From positions 1-29,205 of the IMG/VR virus record IMGVR_UViG_3300024520_000367: a stretch of DNA of 29,205 nucleotides; one strand, 5' to 3'. The stretch comes from a virus. The translations under genes were made by a program, and so were the position numbers. Shown here piece after piece: positions 6,712 to 14,651 of this stretch (its first letter is position 1; every line of letters begins with the position of its first letter). The notes beneath the pieces were generated by a model. That model was given only the letters and a program-made list of their open reading frames with translations. It made no database searches and was not told the DNA's origin.

Positions 6712-7514
6712 AAAGTATCGAATTCGGAAATTATGATTTTGGTAGTAAAAAGGAGCTTTTTAAATCTCTTTTTGAGAAACAAGATCTAATAATCGACCTC
6801 AAAAAATCGCAGGTTTACAAATCTTGTGATAAGGGCGGGCTCAAAATTCTGCACTCCAAAACATTGAACTCGGAGAAATCTATCGACGGGGCAAAAGAGG
6901 GGTTTATTTATCCGATAATTTCGACTACTAGGTTTTTAGACAGTCACAAAGACGTTCATTTCGACGGGTGTTTCAATAAGACAATTAAGGATCAACAGGG
7001 TAAAATAAAATATATCCTTGATCATCAGCTCAATTATGACAGCGTGATCGCGTGGCAAAAGGACGTGAAACTCGTAAAGCAGTTGATCGACTGGTCGACA
7101 GTCGGAAAGGATTTCGACGGACAAACCGAGGCGCTGATCTTTGAGATTTCAAAGGACAACATAAAGCGAAAGGACGTCCTTTTAGACATCGAGAATAAGG
7201 TCGAGGAGTTCGAGAATTCGATAAGAATGGTTTATCACAAAATCGTTTTAGGAATGAATTCGGACCATAAGGAACACAAAAAAAACAAGACTTATTTCGA
7301 TAAAAAAATCGATAGTATCGCTAACAAAGACGAGGTTCTCGAAGACGGGTATTTTTGGGGGGTCGAGGAGTTAGGGATACATAAAGAAGGGAGTTTAGTT
7401 GTTGCTGGAGGTTCTAACTCAGCAACTTCTATTTTTGAAGCCGTCGGAGACACTTCGAAGAAAATCGAGCCGTCGAGAGACACTCAAAAAGTTAAGAGAA
7501 AAAGATATTTATAA
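6708..7514 (+). CDS. Prohead protease (HK97 / S78-like, putative)
   Basis: A 268-residue protein in the expected place between portal and major capsid. The pattern fits the S78 herpesvirus-type assemblin fold: GFIYPIISTTRFLDSHKDVH followed by FDGCFNKTI matches the family's N-terminal strand and D/V..GCF block. His106 (ILDHQLN) is a candidate catalytic His and Ser171 (ENSIRMVY) a candidate nucleophile. GYFWGVEELGIHKEGSLVVA resembles the late E-x-S-x-V strand. About 60 residues precede the domain and a basic tail follows. It would cleave the delta domain of the capsid protein and then itself during head maturation. Catalytic residues are assigned by pattern and spacing. Confidence 0.78.
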   Translation: MKSIEFGNYDFGSKKELFKSLFEKQDLIIDLKKSQVYKSCDKGGLKILHSKTLNSEKSIDGAKEGFIYPIISTTRFLDSHKDVHFDGCFNKTIKDQQGKIKYILDHQLNYDSVIAWQKDVKLVKQLIDWSTVGKDFDGQTEALIFEISKDNIKRKDVLLDIENKVEEFENSIRMVYHKIVLGMNSDHKEHKKNKTYFDKKIDSIANKDEVLEDGYFWGVEELGIHKEGSLVVAGGSNSATSIFEAVGDTSKKIEPSRDTQKVKRKRYL

Positions 7515-7531
7515 TTTCAAAAATTAAGAAA

Positions 7532-8836
7532 ATGAAAAAAGAATGGATTAACGCCGACGGTATGTTCCAATACCTAAAAGCGCAACAGTTAGAGGATTTA
7601 GCCGAGGAGCTACACGCCGAGTACAAAGAAGCTGAGGCGGCTCACATTAACAGCCGAATCAAAGCACTTGAGGGCGCTGATTCTAACGATCACACAAAAG
7701 AGATCGAAGAACTAAAGCAAAGCCTTTTTAAGCTTCAAACAGAGCAATTTGACACGATGAAAAACAACATCGTAGCAATGGGCAAAGAGTTGGCATCGAT
7801 CAAAGAAGCTGGAAAAGAGGTCGATATGACTCCTTTTAAAACTGCTATTGTAGGATTCGAAGACAGCTTGAAAGCGTTAAAAACTGGCGGCTCGTCTGTC
7901 GAGTTTGAGATAAAGGCAGATGTGACCTACGCAGATTTAACGCATACGGGTCAACTTGATCAAGTGGCGGCTGGAATTTCTGACGCTCCAAAAAAGAGAG
8001 TGCGTTTATTCGAGCTATTCAGAAAGATTCCGATGACTACGGAAACTTATTCCTATCTATCGCAGAAAGATAGCGTTTTACGTGATGCTCAAGGCGTGGC
8101 AAAGTGCGCGAAAGGTTTTAGCTCAACAACTAAAGAGGAGATCGAAATCGTACGTATCAACGACGTAAAAATCAAGGACGACGTCGATTTGTGTCGCGAT
8201 TACATGGACGATTTCTCATGGGTCGAAGCTCGATACCGTTTGTTATTGTCTGACTCTGTAATGTTCGAAATGGACCGCCAACTCCTTTTAGGATTGAACA
8301 CGGGGACATCAATGAATTCGATCGACGCTGTATCCTCTGAATTTTCAGCGCTTAACGTTGACGCGCCAGTCGGAGCGACTATCGAAAAAGCAAACATGGC
8401 CGATTTAATCCTAGCTATGGCTACTCAAGTAGATGTACTGGGTAAATTAGCATCTTTCAATGTTAATTCCGCGGTAGTTAACAAGCTTAATTGGTTCATA
8501 TTAGTTGAATCTAAAAAGGACACTCAAGGGCGTTATCTTGATCCTCGTATATCGAAGATCAACGGAAATTACTACGTAGGTGATATTTTGGTGATTCCAT
8601 TGCCTGACGTAGCTGAGAATACGCTTTATGTGATGGACTCGACGAAAGGATCTATCTTAGATAGAAAGAAGCAAACTTTGAGGATCTCAACTGAGAACGG
8701 GACAAACTTTGCAGATGAATTCATCACAATGATGAGTACAGTCCGCGCTCAGTTCTTAGTCGAGCAGAATCACGCGAATGCGTTTATGAAGTGTAGCGAT
8801 GTTGCAACAGCAGTTTCAGCGATTAACAAACCATAA
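7532..8836 (+). CDS. Major capsid protein, HK97 fold
   Basis: A 434-residue protein after the protease. Residues 1 to about 110 are Glu/Lys/Ala-rich and predicted coiled coil, as in the delta domain that scaffolds HK97-type proheads and is later removed. The rest has the major-capsid pattern: E-loop region around KKRVRLFELFRKIPMTTETY, spine helix SWVEARYRLLLSDSVMFEMD followed by RQLLLGLNTG, A-domain VVNKLNWFILVESKKDTQGR, then ILVIPLPDVAENTLYVMD and a C-terminal FLVEQNHANAFMKC. An A-rich leader (TTTCAAAAATTAAGAAA) precedes the ATG without any Shine-Dalgarno sequence, as expected for a highly expressed gene in Bacteroidota. No decoration protein gene is obvious next to it apart from the small Cys-cluster protein. 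Confidence 0.92.
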   Translation: MKKEWINADGMFQYLKAQQLEDLAEELHAEYKEAEAAHINSRIKALEGADSNDHTKEIEELKQSLFKLQTEQFDTMKNNIVAMGKELASIKEAGKEVDMTPFKTAIVGFEDSLKALKTGGSSVEFEIKADVTYADLTHTGQLDQVAAGISDAPKKRVRLFELFRKIPMTTETYSYLSQKDSVLRDAQGVAKCAKGFSSTTKEEIEIVRINDVKIKDDVDLCRDYMDDFSWVEARYRLLLSDSVMFEMDRQLLLGLNTGTSMNSIDAVSSEFSALNVDAPVGATIEKANMADLILAMATQVDVLGKLASFNVNSAVVNKLNWFILVESKKDTQGRYLDPRISKINGNYYVGDILVIPLPDVAENTLYVMDSTKGSILDRKKQTLRISTENGTNFADEFITMMSTVRAQFLVEQNHANAFMKCSDVATAVSAINKP

Positions 8837-8847
8837 TTTTAGAAATA

Positions 8848-9129
8848 ATGAAATACCTAAAATTTAAAAAGGATTATTTGGTTTATTCAAAGGGCGAAAT
8901 GCTATGTGTCGAAAAATCGAATCTTGACAGGCTCGTTGCTATTGACGTAGCCGAGGAGATCAAGAAGGATGAATTCGACAAAGCGAATAACGCCAAAATA
9001 GTGGCCAAATTGAAAGCTTTAAAAGAGGCGAAAAAATCCGATTGCTCAGGCGATTGTGATGAGTTCGCCGATTGCGAAAGCTGCAAAGAGGCGGCAAAGA
9101 AAAAAGCTAAAAAAATCCGTGTTAAATAA
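8848..9129 (+). CDS. Small head-region protein with a four-cysteine cluster
   Basis: A 93-residue protein directly after the capsid gene. The N-terminal half (MKYLKFKKDYLVYSKGEML, then VEKSNLDRLVAIDVAEEI) resembles the short beta-barrel-like proteins often found after phage capsid genes. The C-terminal part carries Cys66, Cys70, Cys76 and Cys79 (C-x3-C-x5-C-x2-C) between lysine-rich segments, a plausible metal site. The stop and the next ATG overlap by one base (TAATG). I do not recognise the family; a head decoration or head-completion role is suggested only by position. Confidence 0.72.
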   Translation: MKYLKFKKDYLVYSKGEMLCVEKSNLDRLVAIDVAEEIKKDEFDKANNAKIVAKLKALKEAKKSDCSGDCDEFADCESCKEAAKKKAKKIRVK

Positions 9130-9647
9130 TGGGGTTTCCACTTACTAAATTATCAGACTTTGAGGTGGGGCGCTTTGCCCTCCCTCAAAGTTCTATTACT
9201 TCAAAAAACTTAATTTCTATCATCGGAGACGTTGAGGAGGTCGAGCTTTGCAATTTATTGGGCTTCGAATTGTCGGAGCTTTTAATCTCAGATTTAGACG
9301 GGACTAATACTCCAGTAAATCAGAGATTCACGAAAATATTTTACAAATTCTTTGAGAAATCGAGTATTTGCAGCGAAAAAATGGTGAGCGCTGGAATTGT
9401 CGACATGCTCAAAGGTTTTGTTTTTTTCTATTACGGTAGAACGTTAAACGTTAGGCTCTCAATGAATGGAGCCATAACAGCCGAAAGCGAGAACGCCGAA
9501 AGTAGGCCAGCTAATCATAGCCAATTACGGGCGAATTATAATAAATCAGTAAAAACTTTTAAGGCTATTCAGGCTTATGTCAAAGAAAACGAGGACATTT
9601 ATCCCGAATTTGACGGTATTGAAAAGGACTATTTAACGATCATTTAA
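9129..9647 (+). CDS. Head-tail connector-like protein
   Basis: A 172-residue, mainly helical protein. It occupies the place of the gp6/gp15-type adaptor that joins the portal ring, just after the capsid genes. Features such as EVELCNLLGFELSELLISDL, GIVDMLKGFVFFYYGRTL, and the C-terminal RANYNKSVKTFKAIQAYVKE and FDGIEKDYLTII resemble connector proteins of Bacteroidota phages (I recall a DUF6712-type family; a profile search is needed to confirm). It overlaps the previous stop by one base. A structural role in the neck is likely; the exact ring is not determined. Confidence 0.68.
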   Translation: MGFPLTKLSDFEVGRFALPQSSITSKNLISIIGDVEEVELCNLLGFELSELLISDLDGTNTPVNQRFTKIFYKFFEKSSICSEKMVSAGIVDMLKGFVFFYYGRTLNVRLSMNGAITAESENAESRPANHSQLRANYNKSVKTFKAIQAYVKENEDIYPEFDGIEKDYLTII

Positions 9648-9648
9648 G

Positions 9649-10191
9649 GTGTTTGATTTATCGATTTTAGACAATTATCTGTATATCACTAATTCATTCA
9701 GCGATAACTTGACTGATAGATCGGCGTCTTTAATCGAGATCGTAAAAAAAAACGCCTCAAGTACAACGTATAATGTCAGGTACAACGGAGACACAATCGA
9801 CCAGCTTTGCGATGTCCCTTGGACCGACTTCACTCTCGACGGCGTACCCTTCGCCAATCAACAGGCTTTTGAAGACTGGAAAAACCTGAATACAGGCATT
9901 AATTCAGGCGAATCTTTGCAAGGACTACTAACTGAGGAGAACGTCACGCAGCCGCTATCCAACGGCGTAAATACTAGTGTTCCCGCTGGATTTAGAACGG
10001 TATTAATAACCTCTTTGTCAGGTATTAACGTGATAAATTTCGGTAACCCTTCAAATTTCCAGATCGGAAACGGGAGAAGGCCAGACGGGACCGTATTGTC
10101 AGGCGAACAAATGAATTATAAAAACGGGATTTTGCCAGCCATAACGATAACGGGCGGAACTTGGCAGTGGATAGGATTATCTCCTCTTTAA
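9649..10191 (+). CDS. Hypothetical structural protein
   Basis: A 180-residue protein starting with GTG one base after the connector stop; no ATG lies near the N-terminus in this frame. The sequence is beta-rich (SLIEIVKKNASSTTYNVRYN, WTDFTLDGVPFANQQAFEDW) and ends in short strands rich in Gly, Asn and Thr (GINVINFGNPSNFQIGNGRR). That composition is typical of fibre or decoration proteins rather than of enzymes. It forms a pair with the next, fibre-like gene. I do not recognise the family. It could be a neck or head appendage protein. Confidence 0.65.
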   Translation: MFDLSILDNYLYITNSFSDNLTDRSASLIEIVKKNASSTTYNVRYNGDTIDQLCDVPWTDFTLDGVPFANQQAFEDWKNLNTGINSGESLQGLLTEENVTQPLSNGVNTSVPAGFRTVLITSLSGINVINFGNPSNFQIGNGRRPDGTVLSGEQMNYKNGILPAITITGGTWQWIGLSPL

Positions 10192-10194
10192 AAT

Positions 10195-11196
10195 ATGGCT
10201 TTAGGATTCACAAGCGGACAATCAGACGCGGCAGCCGATTATCAATACGACACGAGAGCCGAGGCGCTGCTCAATACCTCAGATTTTGAGGTAAACGACG
10301 TAATCGTAATAAATAATTCGACAGGAGTTTGGCCTTTCAACTATTTGGCTGGCGATTATCGTTGGAACGGACTCGAATTAGTCGCGTACAATAAAGATCT
10401 AAAAGATAGGGTAATAGCTATCGAGTCGACTGTCGACGGGCTGAGCTCAGCCTCTCACGGTCACCCAAACAAATCTATTTTAGATGCTATCACTCAGCCT
10501 ATTGTCGACTCTTGGAACGCCGCCGCTCTTTGGGTAACCACTAACGGCGCGAACGTTCTCACCTCTTTAGCTGAAAAATTAGACAAAGGAGGGTATGCTG
10601 GGAACGCTCAAGATCTGAAGGATGAAATCGACGCTATCCAGACGGGCGGCAATAGCGGCCCCGTTGACATACATGATGATGTTGATTTATATCAAGGAGC
10701 GATTCCCAAAAACGGATGGATAGCCAAATATGTTGGCGGTCAGCTAACCCTTTGTATGAGTGAGTTTTTTTTCTACAAAGGGCCTCCAGTTATAAACGTA
10801 CTTGAGGATATACCATTACCCTCTACGCCGATAACATCTTCGTTTTTCTTTCAGAGGGTGGGCGTTTACAAGATCACTATAAATGTATCTTACTCAATAG
10901 ATTCTAAAAAAGAAAGCGTCGTAATAGTACCCAAAATTAGCGGCTTAGTATTAGCTAATATTGCAGGGGGCGAAATGCTAAGGCACGAACACTCGAACGA
11001 CAAAGGGAATGACAATGACGGGCGGGGGACTGATCAGAAAAACACCGCGACCAAAATATACTATTTTAACAACACGACCATATCAAACAAAAATATAAAA
11101 GTCGATCATTTCGGAACAAAAAACGGAAAAGAAGCGGCTTTGTGGGATGTTTTCATCTCAGTTGAGGAAATATTTACGCCAATTATTGTAACTTAA
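10195..11196 (+). CDS. Fibre-like appendage protein
   Basis: A 333-residue protein. Residues 88-99 read HGHPNKSILDAI, a motif seen in phage fibre proteins, followed about 35 residues later by LDKGGYAGNAQDLKDEIDAI, another fibre-linker type sequence. The N-terminus holds FEVNDVIVINNSTGVWPFNY and YRWNGLELV, like a small receptor or carbohydrate-binding module. The C-terminal half (about 165-333) is beta-rich with a His/Asp/Asn-rich loop (HEHSNDKGNDNDGRGTDQ) and resembles a C1q/TNF-like head domain in general pattern. It lies in the neck/head region rather than with the distal tail genes, so a head or collar fibre is possible. Family placement is tentative. Confidence 0.7.
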   Translation: MALGFTSGQSDAAADYQYDTRAEALLNTSDFEVNDVIVINNSTGVWPFNYLAGDYRWNGLELVAYNKDLKDRVIAIESTVDGLSSASHGHPNKSILDAITQPIVDSWNAAALWVTTNGANVLTSLAEKLDKGGYAGNAQDLKDEIDAIQTGGNSGPVDIHDDVDLYQGAIPKNGWIAKYVGGQLTLCMSEFFFYKGPPVINVLEDIPLPSTPITSSFFFQRVGVYKITINVSYSIDSKKESVVIVPKISGLVLANIAGGEMLRHEHSNDKGNDNDGRGTDQKNTATKIYYFNNTTISNKNIKVDHFGTKNGKEAALWDVFISVEEIFTPIIVT

Positions 11197-11203
11197 AGGA
11201 ATT

Positions 11204-11731
11204 ATGTACGCTGAAATCTATACACCGTCAATTCATTTCACTAGCTCCGGAGGAGCTGTAAATTATGAAGCTCTGAGAATTGAGATTCTAGCAAGCGCCG
11301 TCGACGGATTAGTCGCGGTCAAAGGATTCGACGGCGATGTTTACATCAAATTAACAACAAAACTCGATGCGACTGATAAAACGGCTCTCGATGATATCAT
11401 CGCAGCTCACGACGGATTACCCGCGAGGACTACGAAGTCTTTACAAGAAAAAAGGACTAGCATACTCGATGATCTGGTTTTATCTGCTCACTTTCACCCT
11501 GTTTTAAAAAATTTTCCAGACGAAATAACTGCGTACCTCACGTACATCGACGACGCCTTGAACGCGTGGAGACGAGATGGAAATCATAATATTTTAGTCG
11601 CTCGGATTGCTGAGAACGCGGTTGATGTAAACGATCCGAATTACACGTATTTAAATAGAGTCGTAAACACTGACGGCGTAAAAACGTACGAATATTTGAT
11701 TGCTGGAATACCTACAACCCCTTATATCTAA
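11204..11731 (+). CDS. Hypothetical structural protein
   Basis: A 175-residue soluble protein between the fibre-like gene and three small membrane proteins. The first half has strands (MYAEIYTPSIHFTSSGGAVN, GLVAVKGFDGDVYIKL); the second half is helical with YLTYIDDALNAWRRDGNHNI. No cysteines and no signal peptide. The stop overlaps the next ATG (TAATG at 11729-11733). I do not recognise it. By position it is a neck or tail-completion candidate. Confidence 0.65.
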   Translation: MYAEIYTPSIHFTSSGGAVNYEALRIEILASAVDGLVAVKGFDGDVYIKLTTKLDATDKTALDDIIAAHDGLPARTTKSLQEKRTSILDDLVLSAHFHPVLKNFPDEITAYLTYIDDALNAWRRDGNHNILVARIAENAVDVNDPNYTYLNRVVNTDGVKTYEYLIAGIPTTPYI

Positions 11732-11961
11732 TGAGAAGTACTGTGTTAGGATCGATTATGATAGTAATAGGAATAGCGCTGTTTTGTTATTCCTATTTCT
11801 TCATGCATAAAGACATTGAGAATATGTCGTTTGAATCCTTCTTCATTGGAGGTTTTGCGGTGGTAGGCATTATCTTCGTCGCGGGCAAGGATAAATGGTT
11901 GGACAAAGTTGTAAATCATTATTTCCACAAAGACAAAAAGGATCAGAATGGAGGGAATTAA
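11731..11961 (+). CDS. Small protein with two membrane segments (holin-like)
   Basis: A 76-residue protein with hydrophobic helices at about residues 5-24 and 36-52, a short polar turn between them, and a highly charged, lysine-rich tail (GKDKWLDKVVNHYFHKDKKD). That is the size and layout of class II (two-segment) holins. It overlaps the previous gene by one base and the next by 14 bases. The lysis enzyme genes are 14 kb downstream, so assignment as holin rests on topology alone; a membrane protein acting in DNA entry or superinfection exclusion is also possible. Confidence 0.68.
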   Translation: MRSTVLGSIMIVIGIALFCYSYFFMHKDIENMSFESFFIGGFAVVGIIFVAGKDKWLDKVVNHYFHKDKKDQNGGN

Positions 11962-12247
11962 ACAGGTGTTGATAATCCCTATACTCGCTATCTTCTCAAT
12001 ACTCGATGAATTTATCGAGGCGATGACATCAAGCGCCGCCACTGTGGAGACTATCGGATTTATAGAGAGGATCAAGGGCTTTTTGACTTGGGAGGAGTTC
12101 GCGCTCGAAGTTGTAATATTTCCGATTATGGGATTTTTTACCATTCGATTACTTACAAGATTGAGGAAAAAAAATAAAAGCGTCGAGGATTTGAGGCAGA
12201 CAATCGACGAGGCAAACGAGGCGCTAAAAAAATTGGAAAAAAAATGA
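11948..12247 (+). CDS. Membrane protein with a C-terminal coiled coil
   Basis: A 99-residue protein with a hydrophobic stretch at residues 7-18 (VLIIPILAIFSI), a second at about 53-70 (LEVVIFPIMGFFTIRLLT), then a basic patch and a heptad-like tail (SVEDLRQTIDEANEALKKLE). It overlaps the genes on both sides (14 bases before, ATGA after). I do not recognise the family. Together with the preceding and following genes it forms a coupled set of three membrane proteins. A two-component holin/antiholin system is one explanation. Confidence 0.65.
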   Translation: MEGIKQVLIIPILAIFSILDEFIEAMTSSAATVETIGFIERIKGFLTWEEFALEVVIFPIMGFFTIRLLTRLRKKNKSVEDLRQTIDEANEALKKLEKK

Positions 12248-12738
12248 TAAGACTTTTAAAATGGTCCCTATTAGCAGCGATTGCGACGGTTGTTTTTGTT
12301 ATCACTGGAGCTCTCGGCTTTGTAATTGGTCAGGTCAAATATTTGACAATGAGAGGCAGTAAGGGGTATATCAGATACTTGATCGATATGATCAACGGCG
12401 TTTTTACTGGAGCCTCTTATATTATCGAGGGTTACGCTTTAGGGATAGACATCACAGCAAACGGCGCCGGCGGCGAGGGGCTGGAATGGCTGTTAACCAA
12501 AAACAGGAAACAAGATACGATCACATTAATGGGATCGCCTGACGCGACGATCAGCGCGGGAATTGGAGACATGAAAGCAAAGGGATTTTTAAACAGTCGA
12601 TTCGGACGAATGATTAACAAAGCTTTGAATATTTCATTTAATCAAAAGGATCACGGGGCCTACGCACTCCAGTACTACAAAGCGAGAAAAAAAATTCGGG
12701 CCTCAATGGAGCCCTTTTTCAAAAAGAGAAAAAAATGA
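12244..12738 (+). CDS. Single-pass membrane protein, unknown
   Basis: A 164-residue protein with a long hydrophobic segment at about residues 7-30 (WSLLAAIATVVFVITGALGF) near the N-terminus and no lipobox or clear cleavage site, so it is probably membrane-anchored. The rest is soluble and basic, with GAGGEGLEWLLTKNRKQDTI and a strongly basic C-terminus (KARKKIRASMEPFFKKRKK). It is coupled by ATGA junctions to the genes on both sides. I do not recognise it. It may act with the two membrane proteins before it. Confidence 0.65.
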   Translation: MIRLLKWSLLAAIATVVFVITGALGFVIGQVKYLTMRGSKGYIRYLIDMINGVFTGASYIIEGYALGIDITANGAGGEGLEWLLTKNRKQDTITLMGSPDATISAGIGDMKAKGFLNSRFGRMINKALNISFNQKDHGAYALQYYKARKKIRASMEPFFKKRKK

Positions 12739-13418
12739 TAAGAGAGTACGATATCGTCGGGATTTTGAGGAAGCTGATAAGCGAAATGCAGCTCGTTATC
12801 GAGGTTAAAAGCTCGGTCGATAATACAGACGGTACTTTCACTATTCAAACTTGTAATACTCAGTATTTAAATGAGTGCTCTATTTTGAGCATAAACGGAA
12901 ACGATTATTTTGTCAGTTCCATCGAAAAAGATTCGGAGGTAACTCTCACGGGCTCGCCAGTGTTAACAGATGATTTCATTTTACCCGCTCCTCTTTTCAT
13001 TCCTGACACGCCTCAAGGCGCGAATAGTCAATTGATAGACAGAAAAACAGAAATAAATCGACATCCTTTCGTATGGCTGCTCGAAAATTTCCCTACTAAC
13101 TACGATTTTAGCGGGGCCGCCAATGTTGCTGAGCCGAGAATCAGACTCTTTTTTCTTAACGCAGCAATCGAAACCGAATGGCTGGAGGACGAACACCGCA
13201 AAAATTGCATTGATCCTATGATCAATTTAACGGACGCTTTTCTCTTGGATTTAGTTAAAAAAGTTTCTGGAAAACTGGAAAAATTCACGATTACTAATCG
13301 GATTAGGTTCGGGACAATCAAAGGTGACAAAAAAATATTAAACGAGGATTTATCGGGCGTCGAGCTGGATATCGTTATCCCTGTAAAAAAATGGTCGATT
13401 AAGTGCGTTGAATGTTAG
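12735..13418 (+). CDS. Putative tail completion/terminator protein
   Basis: A 227-residue soluble protein between the neck/membrane genes and the tail tube candidate. The N-terminal part is a small beta domain (DNTDGTFTIQTCNTQYLNE, SILSINGNDYFVSSIEKD). A helical and beta middle section follows (HPFVWLLENFPTNYDFSG, RIRLFFLNAAIETEWLEDEH), and the C-terminus ends with a Cys pair in IKCVEC. Size and location fit a tail terminator or neck protein that caps the tail tube. I see no diagnostic motif, so the role is positional. It starts in an ATGA overlap and is followed by the largest gap in the tail cluster so far (56 bases). Confidence 0.65.
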   Translation: MIREYDIVGILRKLISEMQLVIEVKSSVDNTDGTFTIQTCNTQYLNECSILSINGNDYFVSSIEKDSEVTLTGSPVLTDDFILPAPLFIPDTPQGANSQLIDRKTEINRHPFVWLLENFPTNYDFSGAANVAEPRIRLFFLNAAIETEWLEDEHRKNCIDPMINLTDAFLLDLVKKVSGKLEKFTITNRIRFGTIKGDKKILNEDLSGVELDIVIPVKKWSIKCVEC

Positions 13419-13474
13419 CACTCAAATGATTATATTACAATCAAAATTATTTCACTAAATAAAATCAAAATAAA

Positions 13475-14446
13475 ATGGCAGTAAAGAATTTCGCATGTTT
13501 ATGCGGTGGGGGTATCGGTAACATCGGACTTCCTTCATGTGTCGAGCGTCCCGCGTTAATTGTAAAAGATATTTTCATGAACACTTACGCGGCTGACGGA
13601 ACAAGAAACAGCATTAAATCGACTGATTTAGTCGGCGGTGTTTTACCCTCAGCTTTCCTATTAGGAAAATTCACGGAAGCAGACCCAACAAAACGTTGGT
13701 ATATCACGCCCGACACTTACGAGGAGGCTGAACCAACTAGAACGGACCGAACAACTCAAGAGAGCGCGACGGGTACGATCAAAACGCTTAGAAACGGACA
13801 AATACAACGATCATTTCAGTTGTGGGATGTGCCTCACTCGTGGGCTTCAAAATTGAACACGGCTACTTGTAACGAAGTCAGCGTATTTTCTGTAGATGAA
13901 AGCGGAAAATTAGTCGGAGAAACCAACAAAGACGGGTCTGAGTTTTTCGGTTTAATAATCCAAAAAGGAACATTAAACGCCGAGGCTTTCGAAGCATCGC
14001 CAACGGTTGACGCTTATACGTCTATAACTTATCAAATCTCACGCGCATCTGTCGAGGGGTCATTCTTGACGCTTTCAGCCGATCAATTGGAAGATGACTT
14101 GAGAACAGCTAGGAGTTTAATCGAGGTCGATTTGACTCAAGGGTCTGGAGCTAATACGAATACTAAAATATTCGTTGACGCTTTCAACGGTACACTCGGA
14201 TCATTTGGGAATTACCACCCTTTACAGGGTGCGGTTCTTATCGCTGATTGGAAAGTTTTCACAAGCGCGGGTACTTTAGGAGCTGAGATCGTTATAACTA
14301 ACGTAACAGAAAACGCAGCGGGTCAGTATGAAATCGATTTAACAGCGGACGCAGCGACAGAGGTTTTTGTCTCATTCGTGAAAGTGAAAACTTCAATTTC
14401 CGACTTTGGATACGTAGCTGATCAAGTTTCCATAACTAAACCGTAA
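13475..14446 (+). CDS. Major tail tube protein (putative)
   Basis: A 323-residue protein with its own A-rich leader (AAATAAAATCAAAATAAA before the ATG), which suggests high expression. It is beta-rich with regular polar strands, e.g. YITPDTYEEAEPTRTDRTTQ, TIKTLRNGQIQRSFQLW, GSEFFGLIIQKGTLNAEAF and AAGQYEIDLTADAATEVF. An Ala/Thr-rich C-terminal domain resembles the immunoglobulin-like or repeat additions of tail tube proteins. The N-terminus is unusual (NFACLCGGGIGNIGLPSC, three cysteines). It sits before the assembly and tape-measure genes, and a terminator follows after one small gene, so its transcript can be abundant. The role is inferred from size, position and fold pattern. Confidence 0.72.
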   Translation: MAVKNFACLCGGGIGNIGLPSCVERPALIVKDIFMNTYAADGTRNSIKSTDLVGGVLPSAFLLGKFTEADPTKRWYITPDTYEEAEPTRTDRTTQESATGTIKTLRNGQIQRSFQLWDVPHSWASKLNTATCNEVSVFSVDESGKLVGETNKDGSEFFGLIIQKGTLNAEAFEASPTVDAYTSITYQISRASVEGSFLTLSADQLEDDLRTARSLIEVDLTQGSGANTNTKIFVDAFNGTLGSFGNYHPLQGAVLIADWKVFTSAGTLGAEIVITNVTENAAGQYEIDLTADAATEVFVSFVKVKTSISDFGYVADQVSITKP

Positions 14447-14450
14447 TCCT

Positions 14451-14597
14451 ATGAAAATCAACGAATCGACAGGAGTAAACCCCGAATATTGGGGTGAGAA
14501 AACTCAAAAGGAATTCCTTGATAAATTCAAGGGGAAAGCAAGCAAAGAGAAGTTGATCGAGGTATACAAAGCCTGTAGGAAATCAGCTCGTAAGTAA
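14451..14597 (+). CDS. 48-residue basic protein after the tail tube gene
   Basis: A short gene starting with ATG 4 bases after the tail tube stop and ending just before an intrinsic terminator. The product begins MKINESTGVNPEYWGEK and is lysine-rich and helical in its second half (KEKLIEVYKACRKSARK). I do not recognise it. The short spacing, good start codon and the terminator placed right after its stop support its being a real gene co-expressed with the tail tube protein. A small tail chaperone or DNA-binding peptide is possible. Confidence 0.68.
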   Translation: MKINESTGVNPEYWGEKTQKEFLDKFKGKASKEKLIEVYKACRKSARK

Positions 14598-14607
14598 TTG
14601 CTAAATA

Positions 14608-14637
14608 AAAAGCCTGACTAAATAGTCGGGCTTTTTT
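14608..14637 (+). terminator. Intrinsic terminator inside the tail gene cluster
   Basis: AAAAGCCTGACT (14608-14619) pairs with AGTCGGGCTTTT (14624-14635) through one T:G pair, with a 4-base loop and a run of six Ts. It separates the tail tube and 48-residue genes from the tape-measure group and may limit read-through. Confidence 0.85.
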
Positions 14638-14651
14638 GGTATATTGGAGGG

